Shown: piece by piece, positions 1 to 6,155 of the stretch
How the letters are laid out: every line of letters begins with the position of its first letter
How positions within the stretch are numbered: the stretch's first letter is position 1
Assembly (NCBI GenBank): GCA_934643865.1
Contig: CAKUCX010000087.1
Location: 1-10,232 of the forward strand
From: an uncultured Kiritimatiellota bacterium
Lineage (GTDB): Bacteria > Verrucomicrobiota > Kiritimatiellia > RFP12 > UBA1067
DNA: 10,232 nucleotides
Direction of reading: 5' to 3'
Notes under the pieces: model-generated
Databases searched by the model: none
What the model was told of the DNA's origin: nothing
The model's input: the letters and a program-made list of their open reading frames with translations, nothing else
Translations under genes and position numbers: made by a program

Positions 1-1
1 C

Positions 2-1216
2 CTTGCGGGGGCGTCGCTCGTGCGCCGGCTCGTCCAGCGCGGCGCGGCCCGGCTCGGCATGCGCGAGGCGGCGCGGGGCCTGCCGATGCGCGTGCGCTCC
101 ACGGACCCCCGCATCCGCGTGGGGGACGTGCCGCACGCGCCGCCCGACCCGCATCCGCGCCGCATCCTCTTCACCGGCGTCGATCCCGCGCTGCGCGGCG
201 GGCTTGAGCGCTTCGCCGCGCGCGCGGCCGCGGCCTTCCGCGCGCGCGGCTGCGCCGTCGACGTCGTGAAGGACGTGCCGCGGCGCCTGGGGGCCTACGA
301 CCGCGTCTTCATGCAGAAGATCCCCCGCCGCCTCGCCGACCTGCGCCGGCTGAAGATCCGCTACGGCGAGCGCCTGCGCTTCTACGCGCACGACCACGAG
401 CTCGTCTGCCTGCGCCGCCACGGCTACGACCCCCTGCGCCGCCTCTGCGACCGCCCGTACGCGCCGGTCCCCTGCCGGCTCTGCGCGCTCGCGACGCGGC
501 CGAAGTGGATGCCGCGCGCGCTCGCGCGCGACATGCGCGGCTTCCTCTCCGAGATGCGGGGCGTCACGACCTTCGTGCCGACGGACGCCATGCGCGCGCG
601 CCTGATGCGCCTCGGCGGCTTCCCGGCGGACCGGCTCGTCCGCGTCGCGCCGCTGTGGACGGACGTTGCGCGCGCGCGCGACGACTTCATGCCCGCCGCC
701 GCCGACGGCACGCGCCCGCTCCGGCTTCTCTACGCGGGGCAGCTCATCGCCGGCAAGGGCGTGCGCCTGCTCGTCGAGGCCGTGCGGCTCCTGAAGATCC
801 CCTTCGCGCTCACCGTCGTCGGCAGCGGGCGCGACGAGGCGCTGCTGAAGAGGCGCGCGGCCGCCTGTCCGCCGGGGTCCGTCCGCTTCATGGGCTGGCG
901 GGACGACGTACCGGCGTTCCGCGCGGCGGCGGACGTCCTCGTCCTCCCCTCGACCTGGAACGAGCCCTTCGGCACGGTCGGCGCCGAGGCGCTGATGGAG
1001 GGCCTGCCCGTCGTCGCGTTCGACCGGGGCGGCATCTGCGACTGGCTGAAGCACGGCGAGACGGGGCTCTTCGCCGAGCCGACCGCGGAAGGGCTCGCGG
1101 CGGCGCTCACGGCGGCCGCCGACCCCGCGCGCCTCGCGTCCTTCTCGCGGGCGGGCGCGGCGCTCGTGCGGGACCGCTACGCGACCGCGCGCTTCTGGAA
1201 GGGGATCCTCTCGTGA
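2..1216 (+). CDS. GT4-family glycosyltransferase (left end open)
   Basis: Retaining glycosyltransferase of the GT-B fold, GT4 type, which likely adds a sugar to a lipid-linked or surface polysaccharide precursor on the cytoplasmic face of the membrane. Counting from a GTG at 20, the protein has 398 residues. The N-terminal Rossmann half carries a conserved HDH (124-126) and a cysteine set (C130, C143, C152, C155) resembling the CxxC-containing cluster seen in some GT4 enzymes. The C-terminal half shows the phosphate-binding AGxxxxGKG region (K246) and the classic E-x7-E motif EPFGTVGAE (E315, E323) that contacts the nucleotide sugar. The reading frame is open to the window edge and no good Shine-Dalgarno precedes GTG 20 or ATG 86, so the true start is unknown; the recognisable fold begins only near residue 48. 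The stop overlaps the next glycosyltransferase by GTGA, implying one operon. Family call is firm; donor and acceptor sugars cannot be read. Confidence 0.85.
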   Translation, partial: LAGASLVRRLVQRGAARLGMREAARGLPMRVRSTDPRIRVGDVPHAPPDPHPRRILFTGVDPALRGGLERFAARAAAAFRARGCAVDVVKDVPRRLGAYDRVFMQKIPRRLADLRRLKIRYGERLRFYAHDHELVCLRRHGYDPLRRLCDRPYAPVPCRLCALATRPKWMPRALARDMRGFLSEMRGVTTFVPTDAMRARLMRLGGFPADRLVRVAPLWTDVARARDDFMPAAADGTRPLRLLYAGQLIAGKGVRLLVEAVRLLKIPFALTVVGSGRDEALLKRRAAACPPGSVRFMGWRDDVPAFRAAADVLVLPSTWNEPFGTVGAEALMEGLPVVAFDRGGICDWLKHGETGLFAEPTAEGLAAALTAAADPARLASFSRAGAALVRDRYATARFWKGILS

Positions 1217-3135
1217 GGCTTCTCGTCGACTGCATTCCGTTCGACGGCGGGAAGTCGGGCATCTCCGTCTATGTGCGCGCGGTCGTGGACGCGCTCGCGG
1301 CGGCGGGCCACGAGCTGACGCTCCTCGCGGAGCCCGGCGTCGCCGCGCGCCACTTCCCCGGCTTCCGGGCGATCGAGGCGCCGGCCTGCACGCGCCGGGC
1401 GGCGCTCTCGATGCTCTGGCACCTTCTCGTCCTGCCGCGCCTTCTCGCGCGGCGGCGCGCCGACTTCGACGGGTTCCTCGTCACGGCCGCGAACCGCCGC
1501 GTCTGCCGGTCGTATCCGCTGCCGACGGTCGCGACGGTGCATGACCTCGCGAACGTCCATGTCCGGGGCAAGTACTCGCCCCTGCGGATGTTCTACCTCG
1601 CGCGCATCCTGCCGCGCTATGCGCGGCGCGCCGACCGCCTCGTCGCCGTGAGCCAGGCGACGGCGGACGACATGGCGGCGCATTGGCGCATTCCCGCCGA
1701 CCGCGTCACGGTCCTCCACAACGGCGTCTCGCCCCTCCCGCGCCCGGCGGGGCGGCCGTCCTGGATTGCCGCGAACGGCCTCCGGCCGCAGGGCTACGTC
1801 CTCTACGTCTCGCGCATCGAGCATCCCGGGAAGAACCACGTGCGGCTCATCGAGGCGTTCGAGCGCCTGGACGGCGACCTCGACCTCGTCCTCGCCGGCG
1901 GCGACTGGAAGGACGCGGGGGTCGTCCGCGCCCGCGCGGCGGCTTCGCCGAAGGCCGCGCGCATCCGCTTCACGGGCTTTCTGCCGGCGGAAGACCTCGC
2001 CGAGGCGTATCGCGGGGCGGCGCTCTACGTCTTTCCGTCGCGCTTCGAGGGCTTCGGCCTCTCGCTCGCCGAGGCGATGGCGGAGGGGACGCCCTGCGCC
2101 TGCTCGTCGAACGGCGCGCTCGGCGAGGTCGCGGGCGGCGCGGCCGAGACGTTCGACCCGGACGACGCGGCGGCGATGGCCTCGGCGATGCGGCGCCTCC
2201 TCGACGAGCCGCCCCCGGCGCGCGCGGCGCGCATTGCGCGCGGGCGGGCGCGGGCGGCGGCATTCTCGTGGACGGCGCACGCGGCGGGGCTTGCGCGCCT
2301 GCTCGCGGCGGCGCGCGCGGCCGTCCCGCTCTTCGGCATCCCGGTCGCCCGCCTCACGCAGGCCGCGTTCGCCGCGCAGATGGTCGCCTTCGCGAAGGGG
2401 CCGCGCACGCGGCCGAAGCTCGTCGCGACGCTGAACGTGGACTTCGTGGCGAACGCCGTGGGCGGCTGCGGCTTCTCCGGCAACCCCGAGCTTCTGGCCT
2501 ACCTCAGGCGGGCCGACCTCGTCACGGCCGACGGCATGCCGCTCGTCCTCCTTTCGCGCCTCCTGGGGCGGCCCCTGCCCGCGCGCGTGACGGGCTCGGA
2601 CCTCGTTCCCGACCTCGCGCGGCTCTTTGCGGCGGAGGGGCTTTCGTTCTACGTCCTCGGCGGCGAGGCGCAGGCGCTCGCGGAGGCGCTCGACATCCTG
2701 CGCGCGGCGAACCCCGGCCTCAAGGTCGCGGGGACGGACACGTCGCGCGTGCCGCTGGACGACGGCCCCGAGACGGAGGCGGTGATCGCGCGCATCAACG
2801 CGGCCGCGCCGGACCTCCTCTTCGTCGCGCTCGGGAACCCCCGGCAGGAGCTGTGGGCCGCGCGCTTTGCGCCGCGCCTGCGCGTCCCCGTCCTCGTCGG
2901 CGTCGGTGGCTCCTTCAACTTCGTCTCGGGCCGCGTGAAGCGCGCGCCGCGCTGGATGCAGCGCCTGTGCCTCGAATGGGCCTGGCGCCTCGCCGTCGAG
3001 CCGCGCCGGCTCTGGCGCCGCTACGCCTACGGCCTCGTCAAGTTCGGCTGCCTCTCCCTTTACGCCCTTGCGCTTCGTCCCGCAGTTTGGTATACTTCCA
3101 CCTCACTTTTCACAAGGAAGGAAGAACGACCATGA
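1213..3135 (+). CDS. Fused GT4 glycosyltransferase / WecG-TagA-CpsF (GT26) glycosyltransferase
   Basis: 640 residues with two glycosyltransferase modules in one chain. Residues 1-365 are a GT4 enzyme: LYVSRIEHPGKNH (197-209) in the donor site and E-x7-E as EGFGLSLAE (E279, E287). Residues about 372-615 are a complete WecG/TagA/CpsF domain: TLNVD (406-410), ADGMPLV (from 439), RVTGSDL (458-464), LGNPRQELW (540-548), GVGGSFNF (563-570), KRAPRWMQ (576-583) and the Arg-rich EPRRLWRRY (596-604). T406, N408 and D440 match the positions implicated in catalysis in TagA enzymes, and the basic C-terminal part usually associates with the membrane. GT26 enzymes add ManNAc-like or other sugars to lipid-linked disaccharide precursors, so the protein may do two consecutive steps in polysaccharide assembly. 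The GTG start overlaps the upstream stop (GTGA); the end overlaps rpmH (ATGA). The last 22 residues are encoded by the rpmH promoter and leader. Confidence 0.88.
   Translation: MRLLVDCIPFDGGKSGISVYVRAVVDALAAAGHELTLLAEPGVAARHFPGFRAIEAPACTRRAALSMLWHLLVLPRLLARRRADFDGFLVTAANRRVCRSYPLPTVATVHDLANVHVRGKYSPLRMFYLARILPRYARRADRLVAVSQATADDMAAHWRIPADRVTVLHNGVSPLPRPAGRPSWIAANGLRPQGYVLYVSRIEHPGKNHVRLIEAFERLDGDLDLVLAGGDWKDAGVVRARAAASPKAARIRFTGFLPAEDLAEAYRGAALYVFPSRFEGFGLSLAEAMAEGTPCACSSNGALGEVAGGAAETFDPDDAAAMASAMRRLLDEPPPARAARIARGRARAAAFSWTAHAAGLARLLAAARAAVPLFGIPVARLTQAAFAAQMVAFAKGPRTRPKLVATLNVDFVANAVGGCGFSGNPELLAYLRRADLVTADGMPLVLLSRLLGRPLPARVTGSDLVPDLARLFAAEGLSFYVLGGEAQALAEALDILRAANPGLKVAGTDTSRVPLDDGPETEAVIARINAAAPDLLFVALGNPRQELWAARFAPRLRVPVLVGVGGSFNFVSGRVKRAPRWMQRLCLEWAWRLAVEPRRLWRRYAYGLVKFGCLSLYALALRPAVWYTSTSLFTRKEERP
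3068..3096 (+). promoter_or_regulatory. Sigma-70-type extended -10 promoter for rpmH operon
   Basis: TTGCGC (3068-3073), a 17-bp spacer, then TATACT (3091-3096) preceded by TGG, giving an extended -10 TGnTATACT. Transcription would begin near 3102-3104, leaving a leader of about 30 nt that contains AAGGAAGGA (3115-3123) ahead of the rpmH ATG at 3132. The site is inside the reading frame of the upstream glycosyltransferase gene. It matches the housekeeping consensus closely and sits exactly where a strong ribosomal-protein promoter is expected. Confidence 0.75.
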
Positions 3136-3269
3136 AGATGATGTGGCAGCCCTCACGGATTAAACGCGCGCGCAAGATCGGCTTCCGCGCCCGCAAGGCG
3201 ACGAAGGGCGGGCGCAAGATCCTCGCGAACCGCCGCGCCAAGGGCCGCAAGCGCCTGACGCAGGTCTAG
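3132..3269 (+). CDS. rpmH: 50S ribosomal protein bL34
   Basis: 45-residue, strongly basic protein with the signature of bL34: WQPSRIKRARKIGFRAR (5-21) and NRRAKGRKRL near the C terminus. Normal length for the family is about 44-47 residues. It binds 23S rRNA in the large subunit. The ATG at 3132 has AAGGAAGGA 8 nt upstream; ATG codons at 3138 and 3141 are possible alternatives that would shorten it by two or three residues. Its ATG overlaps the upstream glycosyltransferase stop (ATGA), but a strong promoter just upstream suggests independent expression. It is the first gene of the conserved rpmH-rnpA-yidD-yidC cluster; no dnaA gene lies next to it here. Confidence 0.97.
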   Translation: MKMMWQPSRIKRARKIGFRARKATKGGRKILANRRAKGRKRLTQV

Positions 3270-3284
3270 GGGCGGCGCCGTCCC

Positions 3285-3632
3285 ATGTCCACGCGGCTCC
3301 CCGGGGCGAAGTACAAGAGCGTCTTCGACCGGGGGCGCCCGCTTCGCGGGCGTCTCTTCGCCGCGTGGGTTCTGCGTTCGCCCGACGCCGGCCGCCAAGC
3401 CGGCGTCGTCGTTTCCAAGAAGAGCTTCCACGACGCGGTGGACCGCAACCGGGCGAAGCGCATCCTGCGCGAGGGCTTCCGCCTCATCGCGCCGGAGCTG
3501 GCGGCGGACGCGGACTGGGTGCTTGTGGGGCGCGCGGCGCTGCGCGGCCGGCGCACGGCGGACGTCGTGGGCGAGCTGCGCCGCGTGGCCCGCACGGGCG
3601 GCCTTCTGCTGAAGGCGGAGACGCCCGCGTGA
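3285..3632 (+). CDS. rnpA: Ribonuclease P protein component
   Basis: 115 residues, typical length for the small basic protein subunit of RNase P, which helps the catalytic RNA (M1/rnpB) bind precursor tRNA and remove the 5' leader. The hallmark RNR box is present as VDRNRAKRILRE (52-63), preceded by VVVSKKS (41-47), and the N-terminal FDRGRPLRG region (14-22) aligns with the substrate-leader-binding part of the family. The ATG at 3285 lies 15 nt after the rpmH stop, with AGGGG (3268-3272) as a somewhat distant Shine-Dalgarno. It is co-transcribed with rpmH by position. The stop overlaps the next start as GTGA, coupling translation to yidD. Confidence 0.95.
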   Translation: MSTRLPGAKYKSVFDRGRPLRGRLFAAWVLRSPDAGRQAGVVVSKKSFHDAVDRNRAKRILREGFRLIAPELAADADWVLVGRAALRGRRTADVVGELRRVARTGGLLLKAETPA

Positions 3633-3874
3633 GGCAGGTCCTGATCCTCTGCGTGCGCGCCTACCAGGCGGTCCTCTCCCCGCTCTTCCGGGGCTGCTGC
3701 CGCTTCGAGCCGAGCTGCTCGAACTACGCGATCGAGGCCCTGCGGGTGCATGGCGCGCTCAAGGGCGCGCTGCTCGCCGCATGGCGGCTTCTGCGCTGCC
3801 ATCCGTTCGGATCCTACGGCTACGACCCCGTTCCGCCGAGGGGATGCTGGAAAAATGAAGGTATGACATCATGA
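3629..3874 (+). CDS. yidD: Membrane protein insertion efficiency factor YidD
   Basis: 81 residues starting at a GTG that overlaps the rnpA stop (GTGA). The family signature is complete: YQAVLSPLFRGCCRFEPSCSNYAIEAL from residue 12 onward (key residues C23, C24, F26, P28, C30, Y33), HG at 41-42, LLRCHPFGSYGYDPVPP (55-70 region). YidD is a small, peripheral inner-membrane protein with an N-terminal amphipathic helix that assists YidC/Sec-dependent insertion. Length is normal (about 70-85). The stop overlaps yidC as ATGA, and a GAAGG sequence inside its last codons (3857-3861) serves as the Shine-Dalgarno for yidC. An upstream frame extension to 3365 is just open shadow sequence inside rnpA and shows no YidD homology. 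Confidence 0.95.
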   Translation: MRQVLILCVRAYQAVLSPLFRGCCRFEPSCSNYAIEALRVHGALKGALLAAWRLLRCHPFGSYGYDPVPPRGCWKNEGMTS

Positions 3875-5619
3875 ACAAGACGGAAAAGATCATTGCGCTT
3901 CTCCTGGGGCTCGCGACGGCGGGCTGGATGTGGTATTCGATCAGCGCCCAGAAGAAGGCGGCGGAGGCGGCCGCGCAGTACGCCGCCGCCCACCCCGAGG
4001 CGCGGCGCGCGGCCCCTGCGGCGCCGAAGGACGCCGCGCCGCCGCCGGCGCGGGCCGAGGAGAAGACCGCGCCGGCCGCGCCGCCGAAGCCCCGGGCGCC
4101 CGAACGGCTCGTCACGCTCGCGGACGACGAGGTGGCGCTGACCCTCTCCACGCGCGGCGCGGTCGTGAAGGCCGCGAAGATGCTGAAGTACGCGCAGCGC
4201 CCGGGGGCGCTCTCGGAGGAGAATCCCGCGCTCGTCCTCGACTTCGCCGCCGCCCCGGCCCTCGCGCTCGAAGGCATCGCCGGGCTTGGCCCCGACGCCG
4301 ACTTCACGCTCGCCGAGACGGGCTCGAACGCCGTCGTCTTCGCGAACGCCGTCCTGACGCGCCGCCTGACGCTGAAGCCGGGCTACCGCATCGAGGTCGA
4401 GGAGACGTTCGCGAAGCCGGACGCGGCGGCCGCGAACCGCCTCTCGCTCGGCGCGCTTGCGATGGGGGCCTCAAAGAACGACATCCTCTCCATCGACTCC
4501 TGGGACAACGGCGGCCGCAAGCCGCACGTCGTCCACCACGGCGACGACGGCGACTCGCCCCTCAAGAGCTACCTCGTCTCGATCTCCGGCGGCTGCGGCG
4601 GGCGCAAGGACGCGACGGGCCTCCCCGAACGTTCGCGCGTCGACTATCCCGGCCGGCAGGACTGGATCGCGGTGAAGAACCGCTTCTTCGTCTCCGCCCT
4701 CGCCGCGTGCAGCGAGCCGAACACGGGCTTCCGCGCGACGATGACGCGCGACCTCGCCAAGACGGACTACGCGCTGAAGAGCGTCGCCGCCGAGGCGTCG
4801 TTCGCCGGCGTGCCCGCGACGCGCACCTACACGCTCTACGTCGGCCCGAAGAAGCAGGCGCTCCTCTGGGACCTCGGCATGAAGGACGTGATGGAGTTCG
4901 GCATGTGGCGCTGGCTCTGCTACCCGCTCGTCTGGGTGCTCAACCTCTTCAACGCCCTGATTCCGAACTACGGCGTCGCGATCATCCTCCTCACGATCCT
5001 CGTGCGCCTCCTCTTCTGGCCGCTCACGCACAAGTCGACGGTCGGCATGCGCCGGATGCAGGAGATCCAGCCGAAGGTGAAGGCGATCCAGCAGAAGTTC
5101 AAGGACAACCCGCAGCGCCTCCAGCAGGAGACGTGGGCCCTCTACCGCGAGAACAAGGTGAACCCGCTTTCGAGCTGCCTGCCGATGCTCGTGCAGATCC
5201 CCGTGTTCATCGCGCTCTTCACGGTGCTGCGCTCGGCCGTCGAGCTGCGCTACGCGCCGTTCCTGTGGATCTCGGACCTCTCCGAGCCGGAGGCACTCTT
5301 CGCGGGTTGGTTCCCGTTCGGCGGGCTCAACGTCCTGCCGCTTGCGATGGCGGCCCTCACGATGCTCCAGAGCGCGCTCACGCCCACCTCGGGCGACAAC
5401 CGCCAGCAGCGGATGATGATGGTCATGATGCCGCTCATGATGCTCTTCTTCTTCTACAACTTCCCGAGCGCGCTGTCGCTCTACTGGATGCTCAGCACGG
5501 CGTTCGGCGTCGCGCAGGCGTGGTGGATCAAGACGCGCTACGGCGCGCCGCGCGCGGAGGTCGAGGTGGTGGACGGCCCGCATCTGACGCGCCAGATGCG
5601 GCGGCATGGGAGGGATTAG
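3871..5619 (+). CDS. yidC: Membrane protein insertase YidC (Gram-negative type)
   Basis: 582 residues; YidC/Oxa1/Alb3 insertase that places membrane proteins in the inner membrane alone or with SecYEG. Layout: TM1 at about 6-24, an Ala/Pro-rich linker (30-78), a periplasmic P1-type domain (about 80-325), then the conserved core with TM2 (352-384), a cytoplasmic coiled hairpin (about 390-430), TM3 (432-455), TM4 (486-503) and TM5 (518-550). R379 in ILVRLLFWPL is the conserved positive charge of the hydrophilic groove. The P1 domain identifies a diderm-type protein. The C terminus is short and basic (RQMRRHGRD). Start ATG 3871 overlaps the yidD stop and has GAAGG 9 nt upstream. The stop TAG (5617-5619) is itself the first part of the following heptamer repeat array. 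Confidence 0.97.
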   Translation: MNKTEKIIALLLGLATAGWMWYSISAQKKAAEAAAQYAAAHPEARRAAPAAPKDAAPPPARAEEKTAPAAPPKPRAPERLVTLADDEVALTLSTRGAVVKAAKMLKYAQRPGALSEENPALVLDFAAAPALALEGIAGLGPDADFTLAETGSNAVVFANAVLTRRLTLKPGYRIEVEETFAKPDAAAANRLSLGALAMGASKNDILSIDSWDNGGRKPHVVHHGDDGDSPLKSYLVSISGGCGGRKDATGLPERSRVDYPGRQDWIAVKNRFFVSALAACSEPNTGFRATMTRDLAKTDYALKSVAAEASFAGVPATRTYTLYVGPKKQALLWDLGMKDVMEFGMWRWLCYPLVWVLNLFNALIPNYGVAIILLTILVRLLFWPLTHKSTVGMRRMQEIQPKVKAIQQKFKDNPQRLQQETWALYRENKVNPLSSCLPMLVQIPVFIALFTVLRSAVELRYAPFLWISDLSEPEALFAGWFPFGGLNVLPLAMAALTMLQSALTPTSGDNRQQRMMMVMMPLMMLFFFYNFPSALSLYWMLSTAFGVAQAWWIKTRYGAPRAEVEVVDGPHLTRQMRRHGRD

Positions 5620-5764
5620 GTTTTAGGTTTTAGGTTTCAGGTTTTAGGTTTTAGCAGAACCATAGCCCCTAACGCCGAGCACCTGAAACCTAGCACCTGA
5701 AACCTAAAACCTAGAACCTAAGTTCTGCTAAAACCTAAAACCTGAAACCTAAAACCTAAGGTCT
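5618..5764. repeat. Heptamer repeat array with 38-bp perfect inverted repeat
   Basis: The whole yidC-ridA gap. The left arm has five units of AGGTTTT (one AGGTTTC) at 5618-5652, then AGCAGAAC. The right side has units in the opposite sense: AGCACCT, GAAACCT, AGCACCT, GAAACCT, AAAACCT, AGAACCT (5678-5719), then AAGTTCTGCT, then AAAACCT, AAAACCT, GAAACCT, AAAACCT and a variant AAGGTCT (5730-5764). Positions 5623-5660 are perfectly complementary to 5722-5759 (38 bp), leaving a 61-nt loop. The array is strikingly AT-rich against its surroundings. It begins in the yidC stop codon and ends directly at the ridA Shine-Dalgarno (AAAGGAGG, 5765-5772). No clear promoter is seen inside it. It could act as an mRNA 3'-end stabiliser or terminator-like stem, a dispersed repeat family, or a protein-binding array; function is not known. 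Confidence 0.9.
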
Positions 5765-5772
5765 AAAGGAGG
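5765..5772 (+). promoter_or_regulatory. Strong Shine-Dalgarno of ridA
   Basis: AAAGGAGG followed 5 nt later by the ridA ATG at 5778. It fits the anti-Shine-Dalgarno of 16S rRNA over eight bases and fixes the ridA start. It abuts the end of the heptamer array, 5 nt beyond the base of the predicted 38-bp stem, so it would remain single-stranded. Confidence 0.85.
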
Positions 5773-5777
5773 ATTCC

Positions 5778-6155
5778 ATGAGTGAAATCGTAACGACGGA
5801 ACAGGCGCCGAAGGCGCTGGGGCCCTACAGCCAGGCCATCAAGGCGGGCGGTTTCGTGTGGTGTTCGGGTCAGATTCCGATTGATCCGGCGGTCAACGCC
5901 GTGACGGCGACGACGATCGAGGGGCAGACCCGCCAGGCGATCGCGAACCTCAAGCACGTCCTGGAGGCGGCGGGCGTCGGGCTGGATGCGGTCGTGAAGA
6001 CGACCGTCTTCCTCCGCGACATGGACGACTTCGCCGCGCTCAACGCCGTCTACGCCGAAATGTTCGGCGAGACGAAGCCCGCGCGCAGCTGCGTGCAGGT
6101 GGCGCGCCTCCCGAAGGATGTCAAGCTCGAAATCGAGGCCGTCGCAAAGGCATGA
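5778..6155 (+). CDS. ridA: RidA family enamine/imine deaminase
   Basis: 125 residues, the usual size of the RidA/YjgF/UK114 family. RidA hydrolyses reactive 2-aminoacrylate and related enamine/imine intermediates made by PLP enzymes such as threonine dehydratase, sparing other enzymes from damage; it acts as a cytosolic trimer. Diagnostic residues are present: LGPYSQAIKAG (14-24), SGQIPIDP (30-37), and PARSCVQVARLPKDVKLEIEAVA (101-123), where R103 corresponds to the catalytic-site Arg105 of the E. coli protein and E120 to its conserved Glu. It is thus an archetypal RidA rather than an Rid1-7 paralogue lacking the arginine. The strong AAAGGAGG upstream fixes the start. The stop overlaps rsmB (ATGA), which couples two functionally unrelated genes. 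Confidence 0.95.
   Translation: MSEIVTTEQAPKALGPYSQAIKAGGFVWCSGQIPIDPAVNAVTATTIEGQTRQAIANLKHVLEAAGVGLDAVVKTTVFLRDMDDFAALNAVYAEMFGETKPARSCVQVARLPKDVKLEIEAVAKA

Noticed and set aside
505..1212. Upstream extension of the GT4-GT26 fusion frame
   Set aside because: This part is an Arg/Ala/Gly-rich shadow of the first glycosyltransferase; the real protein begins at GTG 1213 with a typical GT4 N terminus.
1683..3131. In-frame extension upstream of rpmH
   Set aside because: Arg/Pro/Ala-rich frame-shifted translation of the glycosyltransferase gene; bL34 starts at 3132 with its own ribosome site.
3930..5633. Second + frame of 567 codons inside yidC
   Set aside because: Arg/Pro-rich shadow translation with no membrane segments or motifs; YidC in the other frame is complete.
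5618..5764. CRISPR array
   Set aside because: Units are 7 bp, in tandem without unique spacers and in inverted orientation on the two sides; there are no cas genes.
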